Assembly (NCBI GenBank): GCA_964605235.1 | Contig: CAZSBB010000021.1 | Coordinates: forward strand, 45,364-109,363 | DNA from: CAZSBB01 sp964605235 | Lineage (GTDB): Bacteria > Planctomycetota > Phycisphaerae > Phycisphaerales > Phycisphaeraceae | DNA length: 64,000 bases | Direction of reading: 5' to 3' | In this document: positions 44,504-51,192 of the stretch, in pieces | Numbering within the stretch: the stretch's first letter is position 1 | How the letters are laid out: each line of letters opens with the position of its first letter | Position numbers and translations under genes: made by a program | The notes under the pieces: model-generated | The model's input: only the letters and a program-made list of their open reading frames with translations | Databases searched by the model: none | Told to the model about the DNA's origin: nothing

Positions 44504-44531
44504 TTGACCTGTGCCGCCGGCGCCGGATAAT
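44504..44531 (+). promoter_or_regulatory. Sigma-70 promoter of the zinc-ribbon gene
   Basis: TTGACC (44504-44509), 16-base spacer, GATAAT (44526-44531). The ATG at 44542 is ten bases past the -10 box, so the transcript would be leaderless or nearly so. Confidence 0.6.
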
Positions 44532-44541
44532 ACGCCAGCCG

Positions 44542-45021
44542 ATGAAACACCCGCCCCGCGCTGGCGGCATTCCACCGGGCTTTCGCATCATGGGGGCAGT
44601 CATGCAGGTGACCGCAATTTGTCCAGCGTGCCAAATACGCCTGCCCCGTCAGATCACCCGGAACGGGCGTCCGCATGATGTGCGAAGTTGTCCAGCCTGC
44701 CACACTTGGCTGCGCCGCCACAGCACGAACCGACCGCCACTGGTTTCAATCATCTATGTTTTCTGCTTTATCTTGGAACTATCCGTCATGCTGCTGCTGG
44801 TGTACTGCCATGACTTGATGATTTGCTTTGCGGTCATTTGCTCGACCATTCCGCTCCGCTATGCCCTGGACCTGTGGCAAAGCTCCTATACCAACCGGTA
44901 TGAACGATGGCACCCCCGCTGCAGCCAGTGCGGCTACGACCTGCAGCACACGATCGGCCGCTGCCCCGAATGCGGCGGCGAACCGGAACCGATGCCGGGG
45001 CAGGCGGTGGATAAACCATGA
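44542..45021 (+). CDS. Small membrane protein with two zinc-ribbon pairs
   Basis: A 159-residue protein. Four Cys in two CxxC pairs near the N-terminus (CPAC and CPAC, about residues 28-55) are followed by two membrane helices (about 68-110: LVSIIYVFCFILELSVMLLLVYC and MICFAVICSTIPL). A C-terminal zinc ribbon CSQCGYDLQHTIGRCPECG follows, the motif frequent on planctomycete membrane proteins of unknown role. The start at 44542 fits the promoter; ATG 44590 or 44602 are alternatives. Confidence 0.65.
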   Translation: MKHPPRAGGIPPGFRIMGAVMQVTAICPACQIRLPRQITRNGRPHDVRSCPACHTWLRRHSTNRPPLVSIIYVFCFILELSVMLLLVYCHDLMICFAVICSTIPLRYALDLWQSSYTNRYERWHPRCSQCGYDLQHTIGRCPECGGEPEPMPGQAVDKP

Positions 45022-45131
45022 GCGAAGAAAGGGGCGGTTTTCATTGCTTGTGAATAATGGTATCCTCAATCGCAATACAAGGAATAGGTGATTTCCGTAG
45101 TATAAATAAGAATATAAAAGGAGTATAATAC

Positions 45132-45554
45132 ATGACAAGTCAGGTGTTTGAGATCGTCGTTACCCCAAAAGATACTTCGCAGGTCGTCACATCGTGCATC
45201 GACTTTTGGCTCTGCATATGCTTGCTGTTAATCATGTTCTCGTGCGTTCTGGGCATCTTATTTCACCACATATTTCACAAAAAAGTTCTGGGCATCCGAG
45301 CAATCCAGTTCATCGCCGTAGGTTTGATTGTTCCCATTCTCGCTATCCTCGGGTTAAAGCAGGTTCTGAAAGGCGAAACGATCGCTACTGTCATTGGTGG
45401 TCTGTGTGGCTACCTTCTTTCGGGCGTCAGCAAGGAAGATAGCAAGGAAGATAGCAAGGAAGATAGCAAAGTTACGTCTCCCAATAATCCCAATAAGGAC
45501 AACACCAAGAATCCCAAGGGAGATGACGCGAAAGATAAAAAGGAAGGAGAATAG
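45132..45554 (+). CDS. AT-rich small membrane protein with repeated acidic/basic tail
   Basis: A 140-residue protein with two membrane helices (about residues 25-48 and 57-80), then a hydrophilic tail beginning with SKEDSKEDSKEDSK, encoded by three perfect 12-bp DNA repeats plus a partial fourth (45433-45470), and ending in a Lys/Asp/Asn-rich stretch. An ideal AAGGAG ribosome binding site precedes the ATG. Base and codon use are much more AT-rich than the neighbours, a sign of transfer. Function not recognised. A terminator follows at 45667-45690. Confidence 0.6.
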   Translation: MTSQVFEIVVTPKDTSQVVTSCIDFWLCICLLLIMFSCVLGILFHHIFHKKVLGIRAIQFIAVGLIVPILAILGLKQVLKGETIATVIGGLCGYLLSGVSKEDSKEDSKEDSKVTSPNNPNKDNTKNPKGDDAKDKKEGE

Positions 45555-45610
45555 GGGTCCGGTTCGACGAAGAAAAGTTGTCGGGATGATTAATCTTGTT
45601 GTGTAATTCA

Positions 45611-45644
45611 GCCAGATTACATCGCTGACGGATCAAACGCACGC
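45611..45644 (+). pseudogene. Relic of a duplicate of the 44085 gene's 5' end
   Basis: These 34 bases match 44090-44123 at 27 of 34 positions, and all seven differences are transitions. The reading frame DYIADGS is kept but the start codon and the rest of the gene are gone. Confidence 0.6.
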
Positions 45645-45666
45645 GGCGATGTCTGAAGTGAATGGG

Positions 45667-45690
45667 ATACGGGTTTATCCCGTATTTTTT
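45667..45690 (+). terminator. Rho-independent terminator of the AT-rich gene
   Basis: ATACGGG-TTTAT-CCCGTAT followed by TTTTT, a perfect 7-bp stem, about 110 bases after the stop at 45554. Confidence 0.8.
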
Positions 45691-45852
45691 GGGGCCGCGC
45701 ACGAACGACAGAGCATCTCCTCCCCTCCGAGCCGCTGACGCCAGTCGGCGGGTCATCATTGACCGCCATGCGTCGTCGCACCCGCCCACTGGCGTGGGCG
45801 GCTCGGATATCCCGCGCATACGCTCATACTGCGTCATCGTTTTCGTGCGGCT

Positions 45853-46200
45853 TTATTGCTCGCCCTGTGCGTCAACCCAGCGTTTCAGCCATAACCGCTG
45901 CACCAACTCCTCGCGTCGGGCGGGTTGCCACCGCCTCACCGCGGCGTGCGCTTCGTCCCATGTCACGCCGAAGAGTTCGCGGTAGCGTCGCGCCGCTGTG
46001 GGTGCATGGCCGCTATCGATGAGTTGGCCGACCTCCGACACGCCCTCCCGCGCCGCGACCTGGTCCGCCGCACCGGCATCGGTGGATGCCAGTTGGCTCA
46101 GGGCAACCACCAAGGCTTTCTCCAATACGCTAAGCCGCGCACGCAGTTCCGCGATTCCTAATCGGCCGTCTTCTGCGTTAAATGAGCCCGGTACGAACAT
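45853..46200 (-). CDS. Hypothetical protein with ribosomal L7/L12 C-terminal-like motif
   Basis: A 115-residue protein. A helical N-terminal half (LGIAELRARLSVLEKALVVALSQL, coiled-coil-like) precedes a C-terminal helix-turn-helix stretch LIDSGHAPTAARRYRELFGVTWDEAHAAVRRW. The latter follows the L7/L12 C-terminal pattern (G-x-K/P-x-A-x-x-x-Y-R-x-x-x-G-x-x-x-x-E-A). It is unlikely to be a ribosomal protein; isolated domains of this kind occur in many uncharacterised proteins. AGGGGGA six bases before the ATG supports translation. Confidence 0.6.
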   Translation of the reverse strand: MFVPGSFNAEDGRLGIAELRARLSVLEKALVVALSQLASTDAGAADQVAAREGVSEVGQLIDSGHAPTAARRYRELFGVTWDEAHAAVRRWQPARREELVQRLWLKRWVDAQGEQ

Positions 46201-46301
46201 CAGATATCCCCCTAGCTGGTAGATGACCTACAGACAAAGACTCAGTTGCCGGTTCTCCGTGGAGGGCGACGCAGAACTGGAATTATATCCCCGCCGCGCG
46301 C

Positions 46302-46341
46302 AAAAAAAGCCCGCAGATTTGCAGGCAGCAAATCTGCGGGC
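46302..46341 (-). terminator. Rho-independent terminator of dnaK
   Basis: On the minus strand a perfect 14-bp stem (GCCCGCAGATTTGC and its complement, 46309-46322 with 46328-46341) with a 5-base loop is followed by seven U. It lies 36 bases after the dnaK stop. Confidence 0.93.
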
Positions 46342-46376
46342 GGGTTGGGTGAGGGGGGATGCAGAGGGGGAGTGGC

Positions 46377-48284
46377 TTACTCCTTCACTTCGTACTCGGC
46401 GTCGATCACATCGTCCTTGCCGCCTTTGCCGCCGGGTTTGGCTTCACCGCCCGCGGCTGCGCCGGCGGGTTGTTCGTCCTTGACGGCTTCGTACATGGCT
46501 TTGCCCAGTTCCTGGGTGACGTGGTTGAGTTCTTCCATCGCTTTGCGGATGGCGTCGACGTCGTCTTCCTTGATGCGGGCTTCGAGGTTGCTCAGGGCGG
46601 ATTCGATTTTGCCGCGCACTTCGGGGGTGACCTTGGAGCCGTATTCTTCGAGCTGTTTGCGGACCTGGAAGACCATGTGATCCGCCTGGTTGCGGGTGTC
46701 GACCTTTTCGCGGGTCTTGCGGTCTTCGTCGGCGTGGGCTTCGGCTTCGGTCTTCATCTGCTCAACTTCCTCCTTGGACAGGCCGGAGGAACCCTTGATT
46801 TCGATCTTCTGGGTTTTGCTGGTGGCCTTGTCGGTGGCGGTGACGTTGAGGATGCCGTTGGCGTCGATGGCGAACTCGACTTCGATCTGGGGCAGGCCGC
46901 GCGGCGCGGGGGGGATGTCGCTCAGGTCGAACCGGCCGAGGGTGCGGTTGTCCTTGGCCATGGGGCGTTCGCCCTGGAGGACGTGGATGGTGACGGAAGT
47001 CTGGTTGTCGCTGGCGGTGGAGAAGACTTCCTTCTTGCTGGTGGGGATGGTGGTGTTCTTCTCGATGAGTTTGGTCATCACGCCGCCGAGGGTTTCGATG
47101 CCCAGGGAGAGGGGGGTGACGTCGAGCAGGAGGACATCTTTGACATCGCCCTTGAGCACGCCGCCCTGGATGGCGGCGCCGATGGCGACGACTTCGTCGG
47201 GGTTGAGGCTCTTGTTGGGTTCTTTGCTGAAGATTTCCTTGCAGATCTGCTGCACGCGCGGGATGCGGGTGGAGCCGCCGACGAGGACGACTTCATCGAC
47301 ATCGCCGGGTTTGAGGTTGGCGTCGGCGAGGGCTTTTTCGACCGGCGGGCGCAGGCGGTTGAAGAGGTCAGCGCAGACCTGCTCGAACTTGGCGCGGGTC
47401 AGCGAGACCTGCAGGTGCTTGGGGCCGTCCTGCGTGGCGGTGATGAAGGGCAGGTTGACGGTGGTTTCCTGGGTGGTGCTCAGCTCGCACTTGGCTTTTT
47501 CCGCGGCTTCCTTGAGGCGCTGGAGCGCCATGGCGTCCTTGCGGAGGTCGATGCCTTCCTGCTTCTTGAACTCGTCGGCGAGGTAGTCGAGGAGGCGCTG
47601 GTCCCAGTCGTCGCCGCCGAGGTGGCCGTCGCCGTTGGTGGAGAGCACTTCGAAGACGCCGTCGCCGATGTCGAGGATGGAGATGTCGAAGGTGCCGCCG
47701 CCCAGGTCGAACACCGCGATCTTTTCGTTCTTCTTCTTGTCCAGCCCGTACGCCAGCGCCGCGGCAGTGGGTTCGTTGATGATGCGTTCGACCTTGAGCC
47801 CTGCGATTTCGCCGGCCTCCTTGGTCGCCTGCCGCTGGGAGTCATTGAAGTAAGCAGGCACGGTGATGACCGCGCGCTCCACCTTTTCGCCCAGATAATC
47901 CTCAGCGGTTTTCTTGAGGTTCTGGAGCACCATCGCGGAGATTTCCTGCGGGGTGTACTCCTTGTCGCGGACTTTGACCTTCACCATTTCCTGGGCGCCG
48001 CCGGTGACTTCGTAAGCGACGATCTTCTGCTCGGCTTCGACCTCGGCATGCCGACGACCCATGAAGCGTTTGATGGAGAAGACGGTGTTCTTGGGATTGG
48101 TGACCTGCTGGTGCTTGGCGGGTTGGCCGACGAGGCGTTCGCCCTTGTCGGTGAAGGCGACGATGGAGGGCGTGGTGCGCGAGCCCTGGCTGTTGATGAG
48201 CACCTTGGGCTCACCCGCTTCCATGATGGCGACGACGGAGTTGGTCGTCCCCAGGTCGATGCCGATGATTTTGCTGCTGGACAT
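46377..48284 (-). CDS. dnaK: Molecular chaperone DnaK (Hsp70)
   Basis: A 635-residue Hsp70. The ATPase domain starts IIGIDLGTTNSVVAIMEAGEP and includes AVITVPAYFNDSQRQATKEAGEIAGL, AVFDLGGGTFDISILDIGDGVFEV and VVLVGGSTRIPRVQQIC. The linker and substrate domain contain LLLDVTPLSLGIETLGG. The C-terminus is DDVIDAEYEVKE. AGAGAGG precedes the ATG. The gene stands alone: no grpE, dnaJ or hrcA is adjacent, and I see no CIRCE element upstream. Its own terminator follows. Confidence 0.98.
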   Translation of the reverse strand: MSSSKIIGIDLGTTNSVVAIMEAGEPKVLINSQGSRTTPSIVAFTDKGERLVGQPAKHQQVTNPKNTVFSIKRFMGRRHAEVEAEQKIVAYEVTGGAQEMVKVKVRDKEYTPQEISAMVLQNLKKTAEDYLGEKVERAVITVPAYFNDSQRQATKEAGEIAGLKVERIINEPTAAALAYGLDKKKNEKIAVFDLGGGTFDISILDIGDGVFEVLSTNGDGHLGGDDWDQRLLDYLADEFKKQEGIDLRKDAMALQRLKEAAEKAKCELSTTQETTVNLPFITATQDGPKHLQVSLTRAKFEQVCADLFNRLRPPVEKALADANLKPGDVDEVVLVGGSTRIPRVQQICKEIFSKEPNKSLNPDEVVAIGAAIQGGVLKGDVKDVLLLDVTPLSLGIETLGGVMTKLIEKNTTIPTSKKEVFSTASDNQTSVTIHVLQGERPMAKDNRTLGRFDLSDIPPAPRGLPQIEVEFAIDANGILNVTATDKATSKTQKIEIKGSSGLSKEEVEQMKTEAEAHADEDRKTREKVDTRNQADHMVFQVRKQLEEYGSKVTPEVRGKIESALSNLEARIKEDDVDAIRKAMEELNHVTQELGKAMYEAVKDEQPAGAAAGGEAKPGGKGGKDDVIDAEYEVKE

Positions 48285-48580
48285 GTGCTTGACCTCTCTG
48301 TCTGGAGACTGGAATCTGATCCGAGGCTACAAGTTTCCGGGACCGGGGGTCCGGGGTGCGGGTTCCGGGTTCCGGGGGCCGGGGGGGGCTCGACGGGAAC
48401 GGAGCCGCCCATGTGAGGGTTTGCAAAGCCGATGCCAGCCGGGATCGGGCAAAAGCCGGCAGAATCGCCGCCGATCCTGCCAAGGCCATCCTTTGGAGTA
48501 GGAAACCTGCCAATTTGGCAAGGTTGGGAGGGTGCGGAGATCGGCCGTGTGATTGCGCTGCTCAGCTTCGAATATGACGC
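48285..48580. other. dnaK-maf intergenic region with G-rich repeats
   Basis: 48339-48390 is made of imperfect CCGGGTTCCGGG/CCGGGGGTCCGGG units. A near-perfect palindrome TGCCAATTTGGCA lies around 48508-48520, about 225 bases upstream of dnaK, a possible operator. No CIRCE and no clear promoter were found. Confidence 0.45.
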
Positions 48581-49195
48581 TCAGATGATGGGGCGGGTAT
48601 TGCTCAGCCGCGATATGACCAGCTTCATCGGCAACCCCACCACGGTCGTCTCATCGCCGGTGACGGTGATGGGCCAGTGGTCGTCCTGACGTTCGAACAG
48701 GTTGTAGCCGCCGGCTTTGCCTTGCCAGTGGTTGGTCGTCAGGTACTGTTCGATCTGCTGCTCACTGACTTCGCCCCAGTGCACCTGGGCGCAGTCGGCG
48801 AAAGTGAGGAGTTCCAACTCCCGGCCGTCGGCTTCGATCAGCCGCAGCGCCACCGCACTGATGACCGTGTGCGAGCCGCGCACAAAGCGCTGCAACATCA
48901 CCCGCGCCTCAGCAGCGGAAACCGGCGTGCCCGCCACCTGCCCGTCGGCGTGGACGATCAGCGTGTCGGCCGCCAGCAGGAGGCAATTTTTCCATAAATC
49001 TGCCGGAAAACTTTCCGCTTTTTTCCGGGCGATCGCCAACGCCAGATCAGCAGGTTGCTGGCCTTGCTCATGGGGCAGGGGCGTGGGGCTGTCGGCGAAG
49101 GGCGGGTCGGCCTGGATGAAGTCGTAACCTGCTTCCCGCAAAAGCATTGCGCGACGCGGCGACCGGCTCGCCAGGACCAGTTGCGGCTGAGGCAT
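48581..49195 (-). CDS. maf: Maf-family nucleoside triphosphate pyrophosphatase
   Basis: A 204-residue enzyme that hydrolyses non-canonical or modified NTPs (dTTP/UTP/m7GTP class). The N-terminal LVLASRSPRRAMLLREAGYDF, the central LLLAADTLIVHADGQVAGTPVSAAEARVMLQRFVRGSHTVISAVAL and the C-terminal GKAGGYNLFE are the Maf motifs; the final one usually reads GKAGGYAIQ. A -10 box lies six bases before the ATG, suggesting a leaderless mRNA. Divergent from the ParA-type gene. Confidence 0.93.
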   Translation of the reverse strand: MPQPQLVLASRSPRRAMLLREAGYDFIQADPPFADSPTPLPHEQGQQPADLALAIARKKAESFPADLWKNCLLLAADTLIVHADGQVAGTPVSAAEARVMLQRFVRGSHTVISAVALRLIEADGRELELLTFADCAQVHWGEVSEQQIEQYLTTNHWQGKAGGYNLFERQDDHWPITVTGDETTVVGLPMKLVISRLSNTRPII

Positions 49196-49201
49196 GGTCC
49201 C

Positions 49202-49207
49202 ATTGTA
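49202..49207 (-). promoter_or_regulatory. -10 box of maf, leaderless arrangement
   Basis: TACAAT on the minus strand ends six bases before the maf ATG, so transcription should begin at or next to the A of the start codon. No -35 match is seen. Confidence 0.5.
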
Positions 49208-49401
49208 CGGGGAATGGTCAGCTGGCCCGCGCCCCGGTCAGAACCGGTAAAAACAGCCCCGCCAGACTGATATTCAAGTTTCGATGAAAGCTGCCCCGAT
49301 AATGTGAACGGCGACCAGCGCGGCTGTCGGCGCAGGGCACGGATGCCTCACCCCGACTGCCACCTTCGGACACGCTGGTTGCAGGGATAAGGGATTGTCG
49401 C

Positions 49402-50967
49402 TTGCGGACCATCGCCATCATCAACCAGAAGGGCGGTTGCGGCAAAACGACCGTCTCCATCAATCTGGCGGCGATCCTCGCCGCGATGGGCCGCCGCACG
49501 CTGCTGGTGGACATGGACCCCCAGTCCCACTGCGCGTTGGGCTTGGCGGTTCCCGAAGCCCAGGTGCAATACACCATCGCCGATCTGCTCCGTCGCGGGC
49601 TCGATGGCTCGCTGGCGCTGAGCGACCTGACCTGGCAAGTCTCCCGGCATCTGGACCTGGCGCCCAGCGCCATGGCGCTGGCGGCCATCGAACAGGAACT
49701 CGCTTCCGCGCCCGACAAAGACCGCCGGCTGGCGCAGGTGCTCAGCACCGTGGTCGATGAGTACGACTTCTGCATCGTCGACTGCCCGCCGTCCATCGGC
49801 CTGCTGACGTTCAACGCCCTGCGCGCTGCCGATGAAGTGCTCGTCCCCGTGGAGACCGGGTTCTTCTCCATGCAGGGGGCGATCAAGCAGGAAGCCACGA
49901 TTCAAATGCTGGTGCGCCGCACGGGTCATCAGGTGCGCCATCGCGTGCTGCCGACCATGTACGACGTGCGCACCCGGCTGGCGCGCGAGATTCTCAGTCA
50001 TCTCCGGCAGGCGTTTGGCGACCGGCTGCTGCCGATCGTCATCAACTTCAACAGCAAACTCAAGGAAGCCGCCAGCTTCGGGCAGCCGATCACGGAATAC
50101 GACCCCGGCTCGCGCGGCATGCAGGATTTCGAACGGCTGGCGCAGTGGCTGATTCAGAATCCGCCGCTCAAGCCCGCCGCGATGGCGGAGCAGACCGCCG
50201 CCGCCGCCAACCCCGCGCTCAGCCGCGCTGCCGAGCTGGTCGAACGCGCCCGGGCGCTGGCGGCGCGCACCAACGCCATGGCGTCGCGCATCGCCAGCGA
50301 TCCGCATGTGCAGCGCACCGGCGCCATGCACGAGGCGGCGCCCGCCCCGGTCCTTCCCCCGCACAAGCCCGGCGGAGAGTCGGTCCACACTCCCGCCGGG
50401 TCCCATCCGCCCCGTCCGGTCATTCCCGCGCCCCTGCGGCAGTCAAGCCCTGCCCCTACCGGCGGCACCCCGGCCCCGGCGGCGATGCCCCAACGCTTGC
50501 CTCTGGCGGCTCTGGCGGCGCGACGGGAACAGATGAACCACGGCCAAAACCACAGCCACGGCCACAGCCACAGCAGCAGTCAACCGCAGACGCACGCTCA
50601 TCCGGGCGGCGCGACGCTGACGCTGGTGTCGCCCGGACCCACCCGGCCGGCGTCGCCACGGACCAACGGCTCGGCGAGCCGGGTGTTCGGCGTGCGGCAG
50701 ACCACCCAGGGCATGCTGTTCGTCCAGCCGGCGCCGCATGCGTCCTGTGTGAGCGTGGCGGGCGACTTCAACAACTGGTCCACAACCGCCACGCCGCTGC
50801 AGAAGGATGAACGGCTGGGTTTGTGGCAGGCGTGCATCCCCGTGCCGCCGGGCCGCTATCGCTATCGACTGGTGATCGATGGCCAGTGGGAACAGGACAA
50901 GTACAACGCCAAGGTCGAAGCCAACGCGTTTGGCGAAGTCAACAACGTCCTGGAAGTCGCGGAATAA
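49402..50967 (+). CDS. ParA/MinD-type ATPase fused to a CBM48/AMPK-like glycogen-binding domain
   Basis: A 521-residue protein. Residues 1-255 form a ParA-type ATPase: deviant Walker A QKGGCGKTT (K10, K15), LVDMDPQSHCALGL and DFCIVDCPPSIGLLTFNALRAADEVLVPV. A Pro/Ala linker with a His-rich patch (HGQNHSHGHSHSSSQPQTH, about 378-398) leads to a C-terminal domain, about 430-521: SVAGDFNNWSTTATPL, YRYRLVIDGQWEQD and GEVNNVLEV. This matches the AMPK-beta/CBM48 glycogen-binding fold with both sugar-stacking Trp (W459, W496). TTG start with AAGGGA upstream. No parB is nearby. It may position glycogen or another glucan; that is inference. Confidence 0.85.
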   Translation: MRTIAIINQKGGCGKTTVSINLAAILAAMGRRTLLVDMDPQSHCALGLAVPEAQVQYTIADLLRRGLDGSLALSDLTWQVSRHLDLAPSAMALAAIEQELASAPDKDRRLAQVLSTVVDEYDFCIVDCPPSIGLLTFNALRAADEVLVPVETGFFSMQGAIKQEATIQMLVRRTGHQVRHRVLPTMYDVRTRLAREILSHLRQAFGDRLLPIVINFNSKLKEAASFGQPITEYDPGSRGMQDFERLAQWLIQNPPLKPAAMAEQTAAAANPALSRAAELVERARALAARTNAMASRIASDPHVQRTGAMHEAAPAPVLPPHKPGGESVHTPAGSHPPRPVIPAPLRQSSPAPTGGTPAPAAMPQRLPLAALAARREQMNHGQNHSHGHSHSSSQPQTHAHPGGATLTLVSPGPTRPASPRTNGSASRVFGVRQTTQGMLFVQPAPHASCVSVAGDFNNWSTTATPLQKDERLGLWQACIPVPPGRYRYRLVIDGQWEQDKYNAKVEANAFGEVNNVLEVAE

Positions 50968-51008
50968 CCAACTGAGCAGCTTGAGCGGCGGAGGAACCAA
51001 CCCGCCTG

Positions 51009-51036
51009 ACCGCTGCCGGCAAGGGAGCGGTTTTTG
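51009..51036 (+). terminator. Rho-independent terminator of the ParA-CBM48 gene
   Basis: ACCGCT (51009-51014) pairs with AGCGGT (51026-51031), followed by TTTT. It lies about 40 bases after the stop, so the next gene likely has its own promoter. Confidence 0.6.
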
Positions 51037-51192
51037 TGTTCAGGTGAAAGTCGCAGGCTTGGCGCCGGGTGAGTTTTTGTTAAACCCGGCTTGGATGAAG
51101 CGTCCAAATGTGGTTTACTATCGGACGTTTCAAAGGCTGGACCTAACGGAGTGTCCAGCACTGGGCGATTGGGGGTCGGGCTGAGGGACGCC

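Larger units (their letters stand above)
45555..45852. other. Gap after the AT-rich gene
   Basis: Holds a relic of the 44085 gene's 5' end (45611-45644) and a strong terminator (45667-45690). No intact gene is seen. Confidence 0.5.

Noticed and set aside
46359..48416. A 685-codon frame antisense to dnaK
   Set aside because: Exact mirror of the DnaK gene, no recognisable protein features.
48285..48580. CIRCE (HrcA) element upstream of dnaK
   Set aside because: No TTAGCACTC-N9-GAGTGCTAA-like inverted repeat found; only the unrelated palindrome TGCCAATTTGGCA.
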